Assembly (NCBI RefSeq): GCF_014218355.1
Contig: NZ_AP023368.1
Span: 3,414,001 to 3,478,000, forward strand
DNA from: Anaerocolumna chitinilytica
GTDB taxonomy: Bacteria > Bacillota > Clostridia > Lachnospirales > Lachnospiraceae
Reading direction: 5' to 3'
DNA: 64,000 bases
Part shown: one piece after another, positions 27,207-35,622 of the stretch
Numbering within the stretch: the stretch's first letter is position 1
Layout of the letters: each line of letters starts with the position of its first letter
Program-made: the position numbers and the translations under genes
Notes under the pieces: generated by a model
What the model was told of the DNA's origin: nothing
What the model saw: the letters and a program-made list of their open reading frames with translations, nothing else
Database searches by the model: none

Positions 27207-28112
27207 AATTCCCCTGTTGTAATTGGTAGGAGATACCCCCACCGCCTTTTTAAACACCTTACTAAAATAATACAGATCAGTAAAGCCGACGGACTGACCT
27301 ACCTCAGACATCTTCATGTTTGTGGTAGTGATCAGTTCCATGGCATGATTGATTCTAACGGTATTCAGATAAGCAAAGACGGTTTGATTGGTCATTTTTT
27401 TAAATATACGGTTAATATAATCAAAATTACTGCCGGATATCTCTTCGATATCCTCACTTGTTATCTTAGCCGCATATTCAGAATTCAGATATTCCAGAAG
27501 CTTTTGCACCTTATGATAGGATTTCGGCATAACGGAAGCACTTTTTTGAAGGGTATACAATAAATAGCTGCGGTAGATTTCAATAAAAGCCTCCAGCACT
27601 TTTAAGGAACACATGATTTTATAGTTATCCATATGATTCTTATTGTGTTTGACTGCTTCATCCAAAAGACAGCTCACCTTTATATAATCGCCGGTACTGG
27701 TAAAATGATAATATTTCGGCAGTAAAAGGGAGTCCTTCTCAATGGTTGTGTAGGAAAAGGGATCACTTTTAAGGGAATCGTTATGTCTTGAAAGAATGAG
27801 CTTTACATACTCCTCTTCCTTTACGCCTTCCTCTACCCTTATTATACTTTCCTGTTTAAAATGGATATAGTAATATTCACAATAAGAAGGCTTGTAACCT
27901 TCATGATAATAAGCCGTATCAAGAAGCAGAAAATCTCCCGGGGTTAATAGATATTCCCTGCCATTTTCTCTTAGATACATTTCTCCCTTTTTTATGAGGT
28001 AGATTATGTATTCATCAGCTTTTCTTCTATTGTGGACAAAAGGCGGCTGAATGATAGCAGTATTCATTAGACGCACCTCCGGAATCTGTCTTGGATTAAG
28101 TTCGAAATGCAT
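27201..28112 (-). CDS. AraC family regulator, cupin type, next to GH2
   Basis: This 303-residue protein starts at the ATG at 28112, with GGAGG eight bases upstream; the earlier ATG lacks a site. The N-terminal cupin sensor (about 10-100; KADEYIIYLIKKGEMYLREN and CEYYYIHF) and two C-terminal helix-turn-helix motifs (SGSNFDYINRIFKKMT and VGFTDLYYFSKVFKKAVG) are plain. It is a close relative of the regulator at 34683. It probably senses a sugar and activates the GH2 gene or the divergent MATE gene. Confidence 0.92.
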   Translation of the reverse strand: MHFELNPRQIPEVRLMNTAIIQPPFVHNRRKADEYIIYLIKKGEMYLRENGREYLLTPGDFLLLDTAYYHEGYKPSYCEYYYIHFKQESIIRVEEGVKEEEYVKLILSRHNDSLKSDPFSYTTIEKDSLLLPKYYHFTSTGDYIKVSCLLDEAVKHNKNHMDNYKIMCSLKVLEAFIEIYRSYLLYTLQKSASVMPKSYHKVQKLLEYLNSEYAAKITSEDIEEISGSNFDYINRIFKKMTNQTVFAYLNTVRINHAMELITTTNMKMSEVGQSVGFTDLYYFSKVFKKAVGVSPTNYNRGIL

Positions 28113-28171
28113 AGGGTACTCCTCCGTCATAATAAAAGTATTATAATTGATTCATAATGAAAGGAGCCTAA

Positions 28172-29542
28172 ATGGCCTTATTTACTTATGACAAGCAGCT
28201 TAACAAAATCGAAACTCCTTCCGGAACAATGACCTTGTCCTCGCTGTTTTTCCCGTTCTTTATAGAAATGATCCTGATTAACAGCATGGGTACCGTTAAT
28301 ACCCTCTCTCTAAGCCACTATTCCGGAGATTCTGTAGCAGCAGTAGGAGCGGCAGCACAGGTAATGAATATGATATATACTTTCTATGGTGTGGTAAGTG
28401 CAGGTTCCTCCATCGTTATTAGTCAGAACCTAGGCGCCGGACATAAGGAAACAGCAGAAAATGCCAGTATTGTATCCATTTTTTTCAGTGCTGTTTTAAG
28501 TATATTACTTGGCAGTATTCTTGCAATTTCTGCAAGGCCTCTCCTTACCCTCATGCATTTGAAAGGAGAGCTGCTAAATGAAGCCGTACTGTATTTTCGT
28601 ATCTGCATCTCCTTTTCCTGCTTTCAGGCAGTGTATTCTGCGTTGTCCAGTATCTTCAGAAGTTACGGAAAACCAAAAACTGCCGTTAAAATCTCGCTGC
28701 TTGTTAATTTCACCAATGCTTTGTTAAATATTCTTATTGTATACAGACCTTTTGAAATTCCCCTAAAAGGCGTTCAGGGAATAGCCATATCCTCCGTATG
28801 CAGTCAGGCTCTTGGTATGTGCCTTATGTTTCTGCTGCTAAAGCGCTCTCCCTTTTCTCCTCACTTTCGAAAAGGGACTCTCCGTCAGGTATATCAACTT
28901 ATAACAAAAATACTCTATATCGGAGTTCCCGGCGGAATTACCAACTTAAACTATTCCCTCTCCCAGGTTATATCTACCTCCATTGTTGCCTCCATCGGCA
29001 CTGCAGCCGTATCCACCAAGATATACCTTGATAATATCTTCTTCTATGTTTATGTGATAGGGTTGGCTCTGGGGCAATCCACCTCTCTTATTATAAGCCG
29101 TCTGGTTGGTGCCCGTAAATATGAACAGGCAAGAAATCTGAATAGGCAAAACCTCAAAGTAACTCTGCTGTGCAATATCCTGTTTTCCCTGCTTATCTTT
29201 TCTTTTGGCAGGCATATATTAGGGCTCTTTACTCATGACCCTGCTATTATTGACATAGGTCATAAAATTATGCTCTTCGATGTTTTTGTAGAAATCGGCA
29301 GAGGTTTTAACCATATTGAAAATAATTCCTTAAGAGGTTCCGGGGACGTACTCTTTCCCATGCTGATATCACTTACTTCCTGTTGGACCGTAAGTATCCT
29401 GTTCTCCTATCTTCTTGGTATTGTCTTCGGCCTGGGACTTTTCGGCTGCTGGATTGCCTTTGCCATGGATGAACTCTTTCGCGGAATTATATATTACCTG
29501 CGTTTTCGAAGCGGCAAGTGGATGGCAAAAACTCTGGTATGA
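28172..29542 (+). CDS. MATE family efflux transporter
   Basis: This 456-residue protein has twelve predicted helices in two similar halves, the normal MATE size. Typical MATE segments include SAGSSIVISQNLGAGHKETA in the first half and ALGQSTSLIISRLVGARKYE in the second. It exports drugs or metabolites using Na+ or H+. Start ATG after AAAGGAG. It diverges from the AraC gene, 59 bases apart, so the two may share a control region. The location inside a sugar cluster suggests export of a sugar-linked compound, but the family is mostly tied to drug export. Confidence 0.92.
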   Translation: MALFTYDKQLNKIETPSGTMTLSSLFFPFFIEMILINSMGTVNTLSLSHYSGDSVAAVGAAAQVMNMIYTFYGVVSAGSSIVISQNLGAGHKETAENASIVSIFFSAVLSILLGSILAISARPLLTLMHLKGELLNEAVLYFRICISFSCFQAVYSALSSIFRSYGKPKTAVKISLLVNFTNALLNILIVYRPFEIPLKGVQGIAISSVCSQALGMCLMFLLLKRSPFSPHFRKGTLRQVYQLITKILYIGVPGGITNLNYSLSQVISTSIVASIGTAAVSTKIYLDNIFFYVYVIGLALGQSTSLIISRLVGARKYEQARNLNRQNLKVTLLCNILFSLLIFSFGRHILGLFTHDPAIIDIGHKIMLFDVFVEIGRGFNHIENNSLRGSGDVLFPMLISLTSCWTVSILFSYLLGIVFGLGLFGCWIAFAMDELFRGIIYYLRFRSGKWMAKTLV

Positions 29543-29559
29543 TTCGTTCTGCAATAAAA

Positions 29560-29595
29560 CCCTGCAACATACAGTACTCCTTTTATGTTGCAGGG
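29560..29595 (+). terminator. rho-independent terminator of the MATE gene
   Basis: CCCTGCAACATA and TATGTTGCAGGG pair over 12 bases around a 12-base loop, followed by ATTTGAATTTTT. Located 18 bases past the MATE stop. Confidence 0.75.
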
Positions 29596-29656
29596 ATTTG
29601 AATTTTTATTACTTTCTTCTGTATTCAATATACTAACTCTCAATTGACTGATTCAA

Positions 29657-31027
29657 CTATTCTTTCTTTGTTTCAACCAATGCTGCCAGCCGGCCCCAAT
29701 ATTTCTCACATTCCCTGCTGGATGAAGGCATTTTTTCCAACATTTCCTGCAGCGGGAAAGGGAGCTCTATCGAAGCTTTCTTATCTCCTTCCGGCAAATC
29801 CCCCATACCGTAATACCAGTTTCTAAAAAAGGAGGACTTCTGCCATCCATTTAACGGGCTATTTGAAAAGTGAAAAATATTTTCATAAAACCTGTGGGAT
29901 TCTCCCTCTTTATGGCAGCATATCTGAGGGCCCTCTTTGGTATTCAAAAACAGATTCCCATAAATATCAGCAGGCAGGCCATAGTCATCCTGAATCAAAC
30001 AACGTTCATCATCGATACTTATGTTATAACGCAGGATGGTCCTTCCGCAATCACGATTTCTGTTAATTCTCATGCAGTCCAACCAGAAACCGCCTTGATT
30101 GCCGTGGGTATAGTTGTACTGAAAAATTGTATCTCCAGCCGTTCCCCAATCCGTATCAAAAGCAGTACCATCGTTTTCAAAAAGCCTGGTTCCTGCCACC
30201 TCATTTCTTTGAATCAGGGCATTGGAAGTGGCACATACCCAGATACCTGCAATCAGTCTGGTGTCTTCCAAACTGCCCAGTGCCCCTGCATCGATACAGG
30301 TATTTCCGTCAATCAGGGGAGAAATGCAATTTGCTACAATAATACCGTCGCTGCCGGTTCTTTCAATACGGTTCCCCCGTACCACCACATGAGTATGATG
30401 AATGTCATTTATGAAGTCTTCCTGTTGATTTACCCGAATTCCGCTGGTCAGTACATCATGGATATAGTTGTTGCTGATAATAATGTTATGGAGATGATCT
30501 TCCTCCGAAGAACGTCCGGGCATTGTAACATAAATTCCTGAATTCCAATACATACTCTCATAAACTTCACGGTTTCTCCGGTTCTCACCTGCCACCTGGC
30601 TGATTTCACACTTTTCAATCACAATATCCCTGGTGATACCCTGTGGTTTTCCGCTGATGCAAATACCCTGACGCACCTTCCTCGTTTCTGCCTGGTTTGT
30701 CACCTTGATATCCTGCACCGTCCAAAAGCTGACATCCTCCAAAAGGATAGCCGCATATCTGCCATCCCCGTGGATTACCGGCATTGCACCTTCTCCGTAG
30801 CTTTTTAGAATTATGGGCAAAAAGGGAGCTCCGCTGCCCTTTGGCGTCAGCATTCCATGCCACTGACCTCCTTTTTTCAGGCAAATGGTGTCTCCGGGAA
30901 GAAAGATCTGCCCATTTACCCGTTCCAGACTTTTCCATGGTTCATCTTCTGAAAGTCCTGAAAAGGAATCATCTCCATTATTGTTATCTACATAAAATAT
31001 TCTTTTTCCATTCACCTCTGCTGTCAT
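29657..31027 (-). CDS. right-handed beta-helix protein, likely polysaccharide-active
   Basis: This 456-residue protein carries parallel beta-helix repeats with many N-x-I/V and G-I ladders (IIISNNYIHDVLTSGIRVN; VVRGNRIERTGSDGIIVAN; ALIQRNEVAGT). It opens with FYVDNNNGDDSFSGLSEDEP, the usual head of lyase or hydrolase-like beta-helix proteins. There is no signal peptide, so it acts in the cytoplasm. Relatives include pectate lyases and alpha-L-arabinofuranosidase-like or galacturonidase-like enzymes; catalytic residues cannot be assigned. The ATG follows AGGAGG. It is downstream of the clan-A hydrolase (43-base gap) in one leftward operon. Confidence 0.82.
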   Translation of the reverse strand: MTAEVNGKRIFYVDNNNGDDSFSGLSEDEPWKSLERVNGQIFLPGDTICLKKGGQWHGMLTPKGSGAPFLPIILKSYGEGAMPVIHGDGRYAAILLEDVSFWTVQDIKVTNQAETRKVRQGICISGKPQGITRDIVIEKCEISQVAGENRRNREVYESMYWNSGIYVTMPGRSSEEDHLHNIIISNNYIHDVLTSGIRVNQQEDFINDIHHTHVVVRGNRIERTGSDGIIVANCISPLIDGNTCIDAGALGSLEDTRLIAGIWVCATSNALIQRNEVAGTRLFENDGTAFDTDWGTAGDTIFQYNYTHGNQGGFWLDCMRINRNRDCGRTILRYNISIDDERCLIQDDYGLPADIYGNLFLNTKEGPQICCHKEGESHRFYENIFHFSNSPLNGWQKSSFFRNWYYGMGDLPEGDKKASIELPFPLQEMLEKMPSSSRECEKYWGRLAALVETKKE

Positions 31028-31070
31028 TTTCTTTACCTCCTATAAGGTGGCTGTAATTTATTTGAAACTA

Positions 31071-33077
31071 TTAATAGCCGATCATGGGTATGGATTCCGG
31101 AAGTCTGGAATACGGTATTCTCTCTCCGTTCTTAACTTCGTAAAGTACCTTTGAGGTCTCGTATACAGCCTCCATCAATTCCTTATAAGGCTGCATGCAG
31201 ATGTCCACCATACCAATCTGGTAGTTTTCACCGTCGTACCTTCCAAGGCAGAACTGGTCGTTGTACTGAAACCAGTGGGCTCCTACTCCGTAAGGATGTG
31301 CGGCAACCTTTTCCACAAAGTACCGCCACATAACCCCTCTCTCCTCCTGATTCTTAACCCCTTTAAGACCTGTGGCAGGCAATCCTCTATCCAAGGCTCC
31401 GCAATGATATTCTCCCAGCAATATGGGCAGATCCACACCTGCCTTTATAACAAAATCCATATCTCTTGTAGGGTCAAAGTCGTAACAATTAATTGAGAAA
31501 ACATCGAAATACTCCCAGCCTGTCATCATATCAAGATTATAAGCCTTTGACCAGCGAAGCCCTAAATTCAGGTGGTTTTTATCTACCGCTCTGCAAGCTA
31601 AAGCCGGTACTCTGATATATTCCCGTATCAGATATTTTGAGAATTCCCGTATGTCCTTCTGTGATTTCGAATAGGACACAGAACAACACTCAATTGGCTT
31701 CCTGAAATCCTCAAAATCTTCAAAACTAGAATCCCAGGCTTTATTTAAAGCTTCAATGGAGTCATAGGTTTCTTTAAGATACTGTATCAATCCAAACCTG
31801 CAGTAGGTTTGAGCCGGATTATGCAGCACTTCATCGGCAATGGCAAGCCCTTCCACAAAATTGAATTCAGGCTCATTCCTTAGGAAATAACCAATCAGCC
31901 ATACATCATCCTTCCACTCGGAAAGCTTTGCTGCATATTTTTCCGACCGTTCCTGATACTCAGGGGAAAGTACATCCGGAAAATCCCGGAATATTAAGGT
32001 ATCGGTTGTTGGAAAGCCCGGCAGCTCACGTACATATGGTAACTTGCTTCTGCCATTATTTACACTAAGCCCCGGAAAGTTTCCCTGAGAATTGATTCCG
32101 TTCTTCATCAGTATATGATGGGAAATCTCCTCCCATTTTTCTCTCCACTCTTTTCCATATACCCTCTTCAGATTAAGAGCAGTAAAGCTGATCATTTTAT
32201 AGCTGTCCAGGGGCATATATGCCGCACGGCGCCTGGTGCCAATTTGATACAGCTCTTTGTATTCCGGGTCATCTGTTTCGGGGAGCCATTCACACACCTG
32301 CTCAAAATTATCAACACGGCATTGGTCACCTGGATTCGTCCCGCAGGGACCAAGAGAAAAATAATCACAGCCGTCCGGATCTACAAGATGCCAGCGTCCG
32401 TCCTCTGATTTAAAGGTCGAAAAGTATCCTGTCCCCGTCTTTAATTTCCGGCTGGTGTCACCGCCCCATCGGTTCCATTCTGGAAAAGAATATTCTGCTT
32501 CTCCTTCAAGAGCTTTTAATTTCGCCTTTAATTCCTCCAGTGAATGAATTTTCCCTGTCCATTCCTTTTCTTTCCATTGACCGAACTCATCTACCATTTT
32601 CTTATCAGGAAGCGGGAATTCTCCCGGTTTTTCATCGGTTAAAATAAAGTTCGAAAGCCTTACTCTCACATCCTGAAAGGTGTCTTCAATACCCAGCTCA
32701 AATCTATCCACCTCATTAATATCCGTTCGCTTGCCATGAACCACAAGTTTCAGTGTACCGGCGGTGCGGTTAGTGAATATCGTACTGTTATCCAAGAGAT
32801 TCAAATCAAGGCATATTCTTGTCTTAAAATTTGGCAATAAGCCAAAGCGCATGAAGATTCTTTCCTTTTCACTTCCAGGAACAAAACACCGGAACATCAT
32901 TGCCACGGAATGCTCTTCCAGTACCTCAATGTCGCCTACAACATAACGTTTACCACAACCTTTGATTTGAGGCAGTGTTATCCCTCCTCCTAGCTTACCA
33001 AACACTACTGTACAACTATCCGTATTCAATGAGATAAAACTTGCATCTCTCATAATTGAAGTCTCAAAATTCAGCTT
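31071..33077 (-). CDS. clan GH-A glycosidase, agarase (GH50)-like
   Basis: This 668-residue protein starts at the ATG at 33077 after a purine-rich GGGGGAAGGG. An N-terminal beta-sandwich (about 1-190) precedes a TIM barrel. The entry GYFSTFKSEDGRWHLVDPDG followed by SLGPCGTNPG is like that of GH50-type agarases. LIGYFLRNEPEF offers the acid/base glutamate and PILLGEYHCGA the nucleophile. There is no signal peptide. Many relatives in non-marine Firmicutes carry the agarase name without proof, so galactoside or other substrates are equally possible. First gene of the operon with the beta-helix protein. Confidence 0.72.
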   Translation of the reverse strand, partial: KLNFETSIMRDASFISLNTDSCTVVFGKLGGGITLPQIKGCGKRYVVGDIEVLEEHSVAMMFRCFVPGSEKERIFMRFGLLPNFKTRICLDLNLLDNSTIFTNRTAGTLKLVVHGKRTDINEVDRFELGIEDTFQDVRVRLSNFILTDEKPGEFPLPDKKMVDEFGQWKEKEWTGKIHSLEELKAKLKALEGEAEYSFPEWNRWGGDTSRKLKTGTGYFSTFKSEDGRWHLVDPDGCDYFSLGPCGTNPGDQCRVDNFEQVCEWLPETDDPEYKELYQIGTRRRAAYMPLDSYKMISFTALNLKRVYGKEWREKWEEISHHILMKNGINSQGNFPGLSVNNGRSKLPYVRELPGFPTTDTLIFRDFPDVLSPEYQERSEKYAAKLSEWKDDVWLIGYFLRNEPEFNFVEGLAIADEVLHNPAQTYCRFGLIQYLKETYDSIEALNKAWDSSFEDFEDFRKPIECCSVSYSKSQKDIREFSKYLIREYIRVPALACRAVDKNHLNLGLRWSKAYNLDMMTGWEYFDVFSINCYDFDPTRDMDFVIKAGVDLPILLGEYHCGALDRGLPATGLKGVKNQEERGVMWRYFVEKVAAHPYGVGAHWFQYNDQFCLGRYDGENYQIGMVDICMQPYKELMEAVYETSKVLYEVKNGERIPYSRLPESIPMIGY

Positions 33078-33518
33078 CATTTCCCTTCCCCCAATCCTTT
33101 CATTCAATGAATTTATTATGACAGTAACTAATTATTATGATAATCCATTCCTGACGGAATACAATGTAAATCCCCTGTTTTGGTTGTATTTCAGCGACTT
33201 TTTGCTTATGAAATCTTAGTAGATTTTTGCTAAGAAATACAGGGATTTTTGAGATTAATAATAGTATAAAAAGCATTATCTTAAAGGTTAAGATTGATTT
33301 GAGTAGCTTGTCATATTATAATAATTGTAATATGATGTCAAAACAATCAATGTTTGTACCTTATAAGGTGGTGGAAATAAAGTCATGGGAGTTAAAACAG
33401 ATATTTCACTCCATACAAAGCTAGTAAATGATAGCGACACTTGTATGGAGTAAAACAGTCGCATATATATCATGCTAGCTCTGCAACTTGTAATGAAAAG
33501 GACAAGGAGTGAACTTGC
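33078..33518. other. regulatory stretch with competing hairpins before the CD3324 gene
   Basis: No supported gene. ACTCCATACAA (33408-33418) and TTGTATGGAGT (33441-33451) pair perfectly. GCGAC (33434-33438) lies in the loop of that stem and could instead pair with GTCGC (33458-33462), and AGCTAG (33419-33424) with CTAGCT (33475-33480). The two folds exclude each other, which is the layout of an attenuator. No leader peptide was found. Confidence 0.4.
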
Positions 33519-33785
33519 ATGAAATACAAAAACGCAAATTTAGTTTTGCCTGATAGTTTGGTTAAAGAATTACAAAAGTATTTTCAAGGTGGATATATTT
33601 ATGTGCCTATTAATGAGGATGTGCGTAAGTCATGGGGTGAGTTATCTGGATACAAAGATGAATTGGAAGAAAGAAACTCAAATATTATTCAGAAATTTCG
33701 AAAAGGAATTCCTATAGAAGCTCTTGCCGATGAATTTTATTTATCTGTTCATGCTATAAGGAAAATTATATACAAAAAGGTCTAA
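33519..33785 (+). CDS. CD3324-type small DNA-binding protein
   Basis: This 88-residue protein has the conserved head NANLVLPDSLVKELQKYFQG and YIYVPINED, then a C-terminal helix-turn-helix of the Mor activator type (GIPIEALADEFYLSVHAIRK). It belongs to a small family widespread in Clostridia under the name CD3324. It is probably a transcription factor of unknown targets. Start ATG after AAGGAG. It is followed by its own terminator. Confidence 0.8.
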   Translation: MKYKNANLVLPDSLVKELQKYFQGGYIYVPINEDVRKSWGELSGYKDELEERNSNIIQKFRKGIPIEALADEFYLSVHAIRKIIYKKV

Positions 33786-33813
33786 CCTTATTTCAAGATT
33801 AGATAAATACTTG

Positions 33814-33847
33814 ATGGCCATTGGTAATCTATATTACCAATGGTCAT
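33814..33847 (+). terminator. rho-independent terminator after the CD3324-type gene
   Basis: ATGGCCATTGGTAAT and ATTACCAATGGTCAT pair over 15 bases (one G-T) with a four-base loop, followed by TTTTATT. Confidence 0.8.
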
Positions 33848-33974
33848 TTTATTAGTACAAAATAATACAGAACAATTAGTATATTGAATATAAATTGAAT
33901 TGTAGATAAAATTATAGTTGATAATCTCTAAATAAACTATCATTTACATTAGCATTAAGTAAGGAGAGAATAAA

Positions 33975-34637
33975 ATGGATTTTAATATAATTGATATAGA
34001 AAAATGGAATAGAAAAGAACATTATTTACACTATATTCAAAATGTACGCTGTACGTACAGCTTGACTACCAATATTGATATTACCCTTTTAAAAAAGGAG
34101 CTGAAAAGAGAAAACAAAAAAATATATCCAGCATTGATATACATGATAGCAACTGCTGTAAACTATCATAAAGAATTTAGGATGGATTATGACAGTGATG
34201 GTCGTTTAGGATATTGGAGTGAAGTAAATCCTAGTTTTACAGTCTTTAATGAAAAAAGCCAAACATTTTCAAGTATTTGGACTGAATATGATTCATGTTT
34301 CACAACTTTTTACGACAATTGTGTTCATGATATTGATAATTACGCTAACTCAACACTTATGACACCAAAGCCTGATATGCCTAAAAATGTATTTACTATT
34401 TCAAGTATTCCATGGATTGATTTTACTTCATTTAATTTAAATGTTCATAACGAAGGATATTACTTACCACCTATATTTACGATTGGTAAATTTATATATG
34501 AGAAAGAAAAAATACTGATGCCGATAGCTATACAAGTACATCATGCAGTTTGTGATGGGTTCCACGTAGGAATATTCATAGACTCTTTGAAAAAATTGGC
34601 GAATAGCTATCTTGATTGGCAGAGGTACAACGCTTAG
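33975..34637 (+). CDS. cat: type A chloramphenicol acetyltransferase
   Basis: This 220-residue protein has the standard CAT length. The catalytic histidine H190 lies in QVHHAVCDGFHVG, and SIPWIDFTSFNLN and the N-terminal WNRKEHYLHY are further CAT signatures. It acetylates chloramphenicol with acetyl-CoA as a cytoplasmic trimer; whether this copy acts on the drug or another acceptor cannot be told from sequence. Start ATG after AAGGAG. It stands alone, with its own terminator overlapping the end of the next gene, and has no mobile element beside it. Confidence 0.9.
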   Translation: MDFNIIDIEKWNRKEHYLHYIQNVRCTYSLTTNIDITLLKKELKRENKKIYPALIYMIATAVNYHKEFRMDYDSDGRLGYWSEVNPSFTVFNEKSQTFSSIWTEYDSCFTTFYDNCVHDIDNYANSTLMTPKPDMPKNVFTISSIPWIDFTSFNLNVHNEGYYLPPIFTIGKFIYEKEKILMPIAIQVHHAVCDGFHVGIFIDSLKKLANSYLDWQRYNA

Positions 34638-34660
34638 AAAACTATGCTTTGTTTATAGCA

Positions 34661-34705
34661 AAAAAGCCGCTGCAATACATAATTATTGTATTACAACGGC
34701 TTTTT
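34661..34705. terminator. bidirectional terminator overlapping the end of the AraC gene
   Basis: AAAAAGCCGCTGCAATACA and TGTATTACAACGGCTTTTT pair over 19 bases with two G-T pairs. One arm encodes the last residues of the AraC protein that ends at 34683. A-rich and T-rich flanks let it work on both strands: for cat rightward and for the AraC operon leftward. Confidence 0.85.
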
Positions 34706-35618
34706 CCACTTCAATATGGGACGTCAACTTTTCATACTGGCCAGGAGACATCCCGGTGTATTTCTTAAAAACTTTACTGAAGTAACATTCATCCTGAAAC
34801 CCCACCCGATAACCAATCGCCATAATCTTCATGGAAGTTGTGGCAATTAGTTCTTTCGCATGATGAATCCGTATTTCATTCAAATATACAAAAATTGTTT
34901 TTCCGATATTCTTCTTAAATACCCTGTTCAGGTAATCGAAATTACAAGAAAGAGTTTCTTCAATTAAACTGCTTGATATTTCTTTGCTGTAATTCGTATT
35001 CAGATAATTCAGAAGCTCATGAATATTTTTGTAGGACCTTGAAATTCCGGGCATTTGCTTTAAAATTTTTGATGATACCGCTTCCCTGGCAATTTCTACG
35101 AGTGCTTCCATGAATCTACAGGAGCAGGACATCTTATAATTCTCCATTTGATTCCGGTTCTGATCTACCGCCTCCTGAATCAGTTTTATAACTTGAATAT
35201 AGGTATTTCCATTCTGCAGACTTATAAGCTTTGGAAACTGCAGCCAGGAATCCCGATAGATCTTATAGGAGCCGCTGTCCTCCTGAAGAGATTCGCTTCT
35301 ATTTCGCAGACATAGCTCCATAAAAACCGAATCTTCCTCTCTGCGAATAACCTCCGGATGCCGGAAATGGATATAGTAATATTCACAATTAGATGCTTTC
35401 AGTCCCTCATGTATGAAGTCCTTATCTAACAGCAGAACATCTCCGGCTTTTAATTCATAATGTATTCCATTCTCCTGAAGATATAATGTTCCTTTTTTCA
35501 TGATGTACAAAATATATTCATCTGCCTGTCTTTTTCGATGTACATAAGGCGGCTCCAGAACTGCCAGATCTACCAGACGAACCTGCGGCAGAACATTTCC
35601 ATTTATCTCATAATACAT
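34683..35618 (-). CDS. AraC family regulator, cupin type, next to GH35
   Basis: This 311-residue protein is a close relative of the regulator at 27201 (shared ADEYI, EYYYIHF and the same tail pattern YFSKVFKK). It has an N-terminal cupin (about 5-95) and two helix-turn-helix motifs (LSCNFDYLNRVFKKNI and VGFQDECYFSKVFKKYTG). It begins four bases after the GH35 stop, so it is co-transcribed and likely regulates its own operon in response to a sugar. The last residues are encoded inside the terminator. Confidence 0.93.
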   Translation of the reverse strand: MYYEINGNVLPQVRLVDLAVLEPPYVHRKRQADEYILYIMKKGTLYLQENGIHYELKAGDVLLLDKDFIHEGLKASNCEYYYIHFRHPEVIRREEDSVFMELCLRNRSESLQEDSGSYKIYRDSWLQFPKLISLQNGNTYIQVIKLIQEAVDQNRNQMENYKMSCSCRFMEALVEIAREAVSSKILKQMPGISRSYKNIHELLNYLNTNYSKEISSSLIEETLSCNFDYLNRVFKKNIGKTIFVYLNEIRIHHAKELIATTSMKIMAIGYRVGFQDECYFSKVFKKYTGMSPGQYEKLTSHIEVEKAVVIQ

Positions 35619-35622
35619 AATT

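Noticed and set aside
29863..30541. Rightward ORFs of up to 223 residues over the beta-helix gene
   Set aside because: They lie antisense to a gene with clear repeats and a good ribosome site; they are shadows of its codon pattern.
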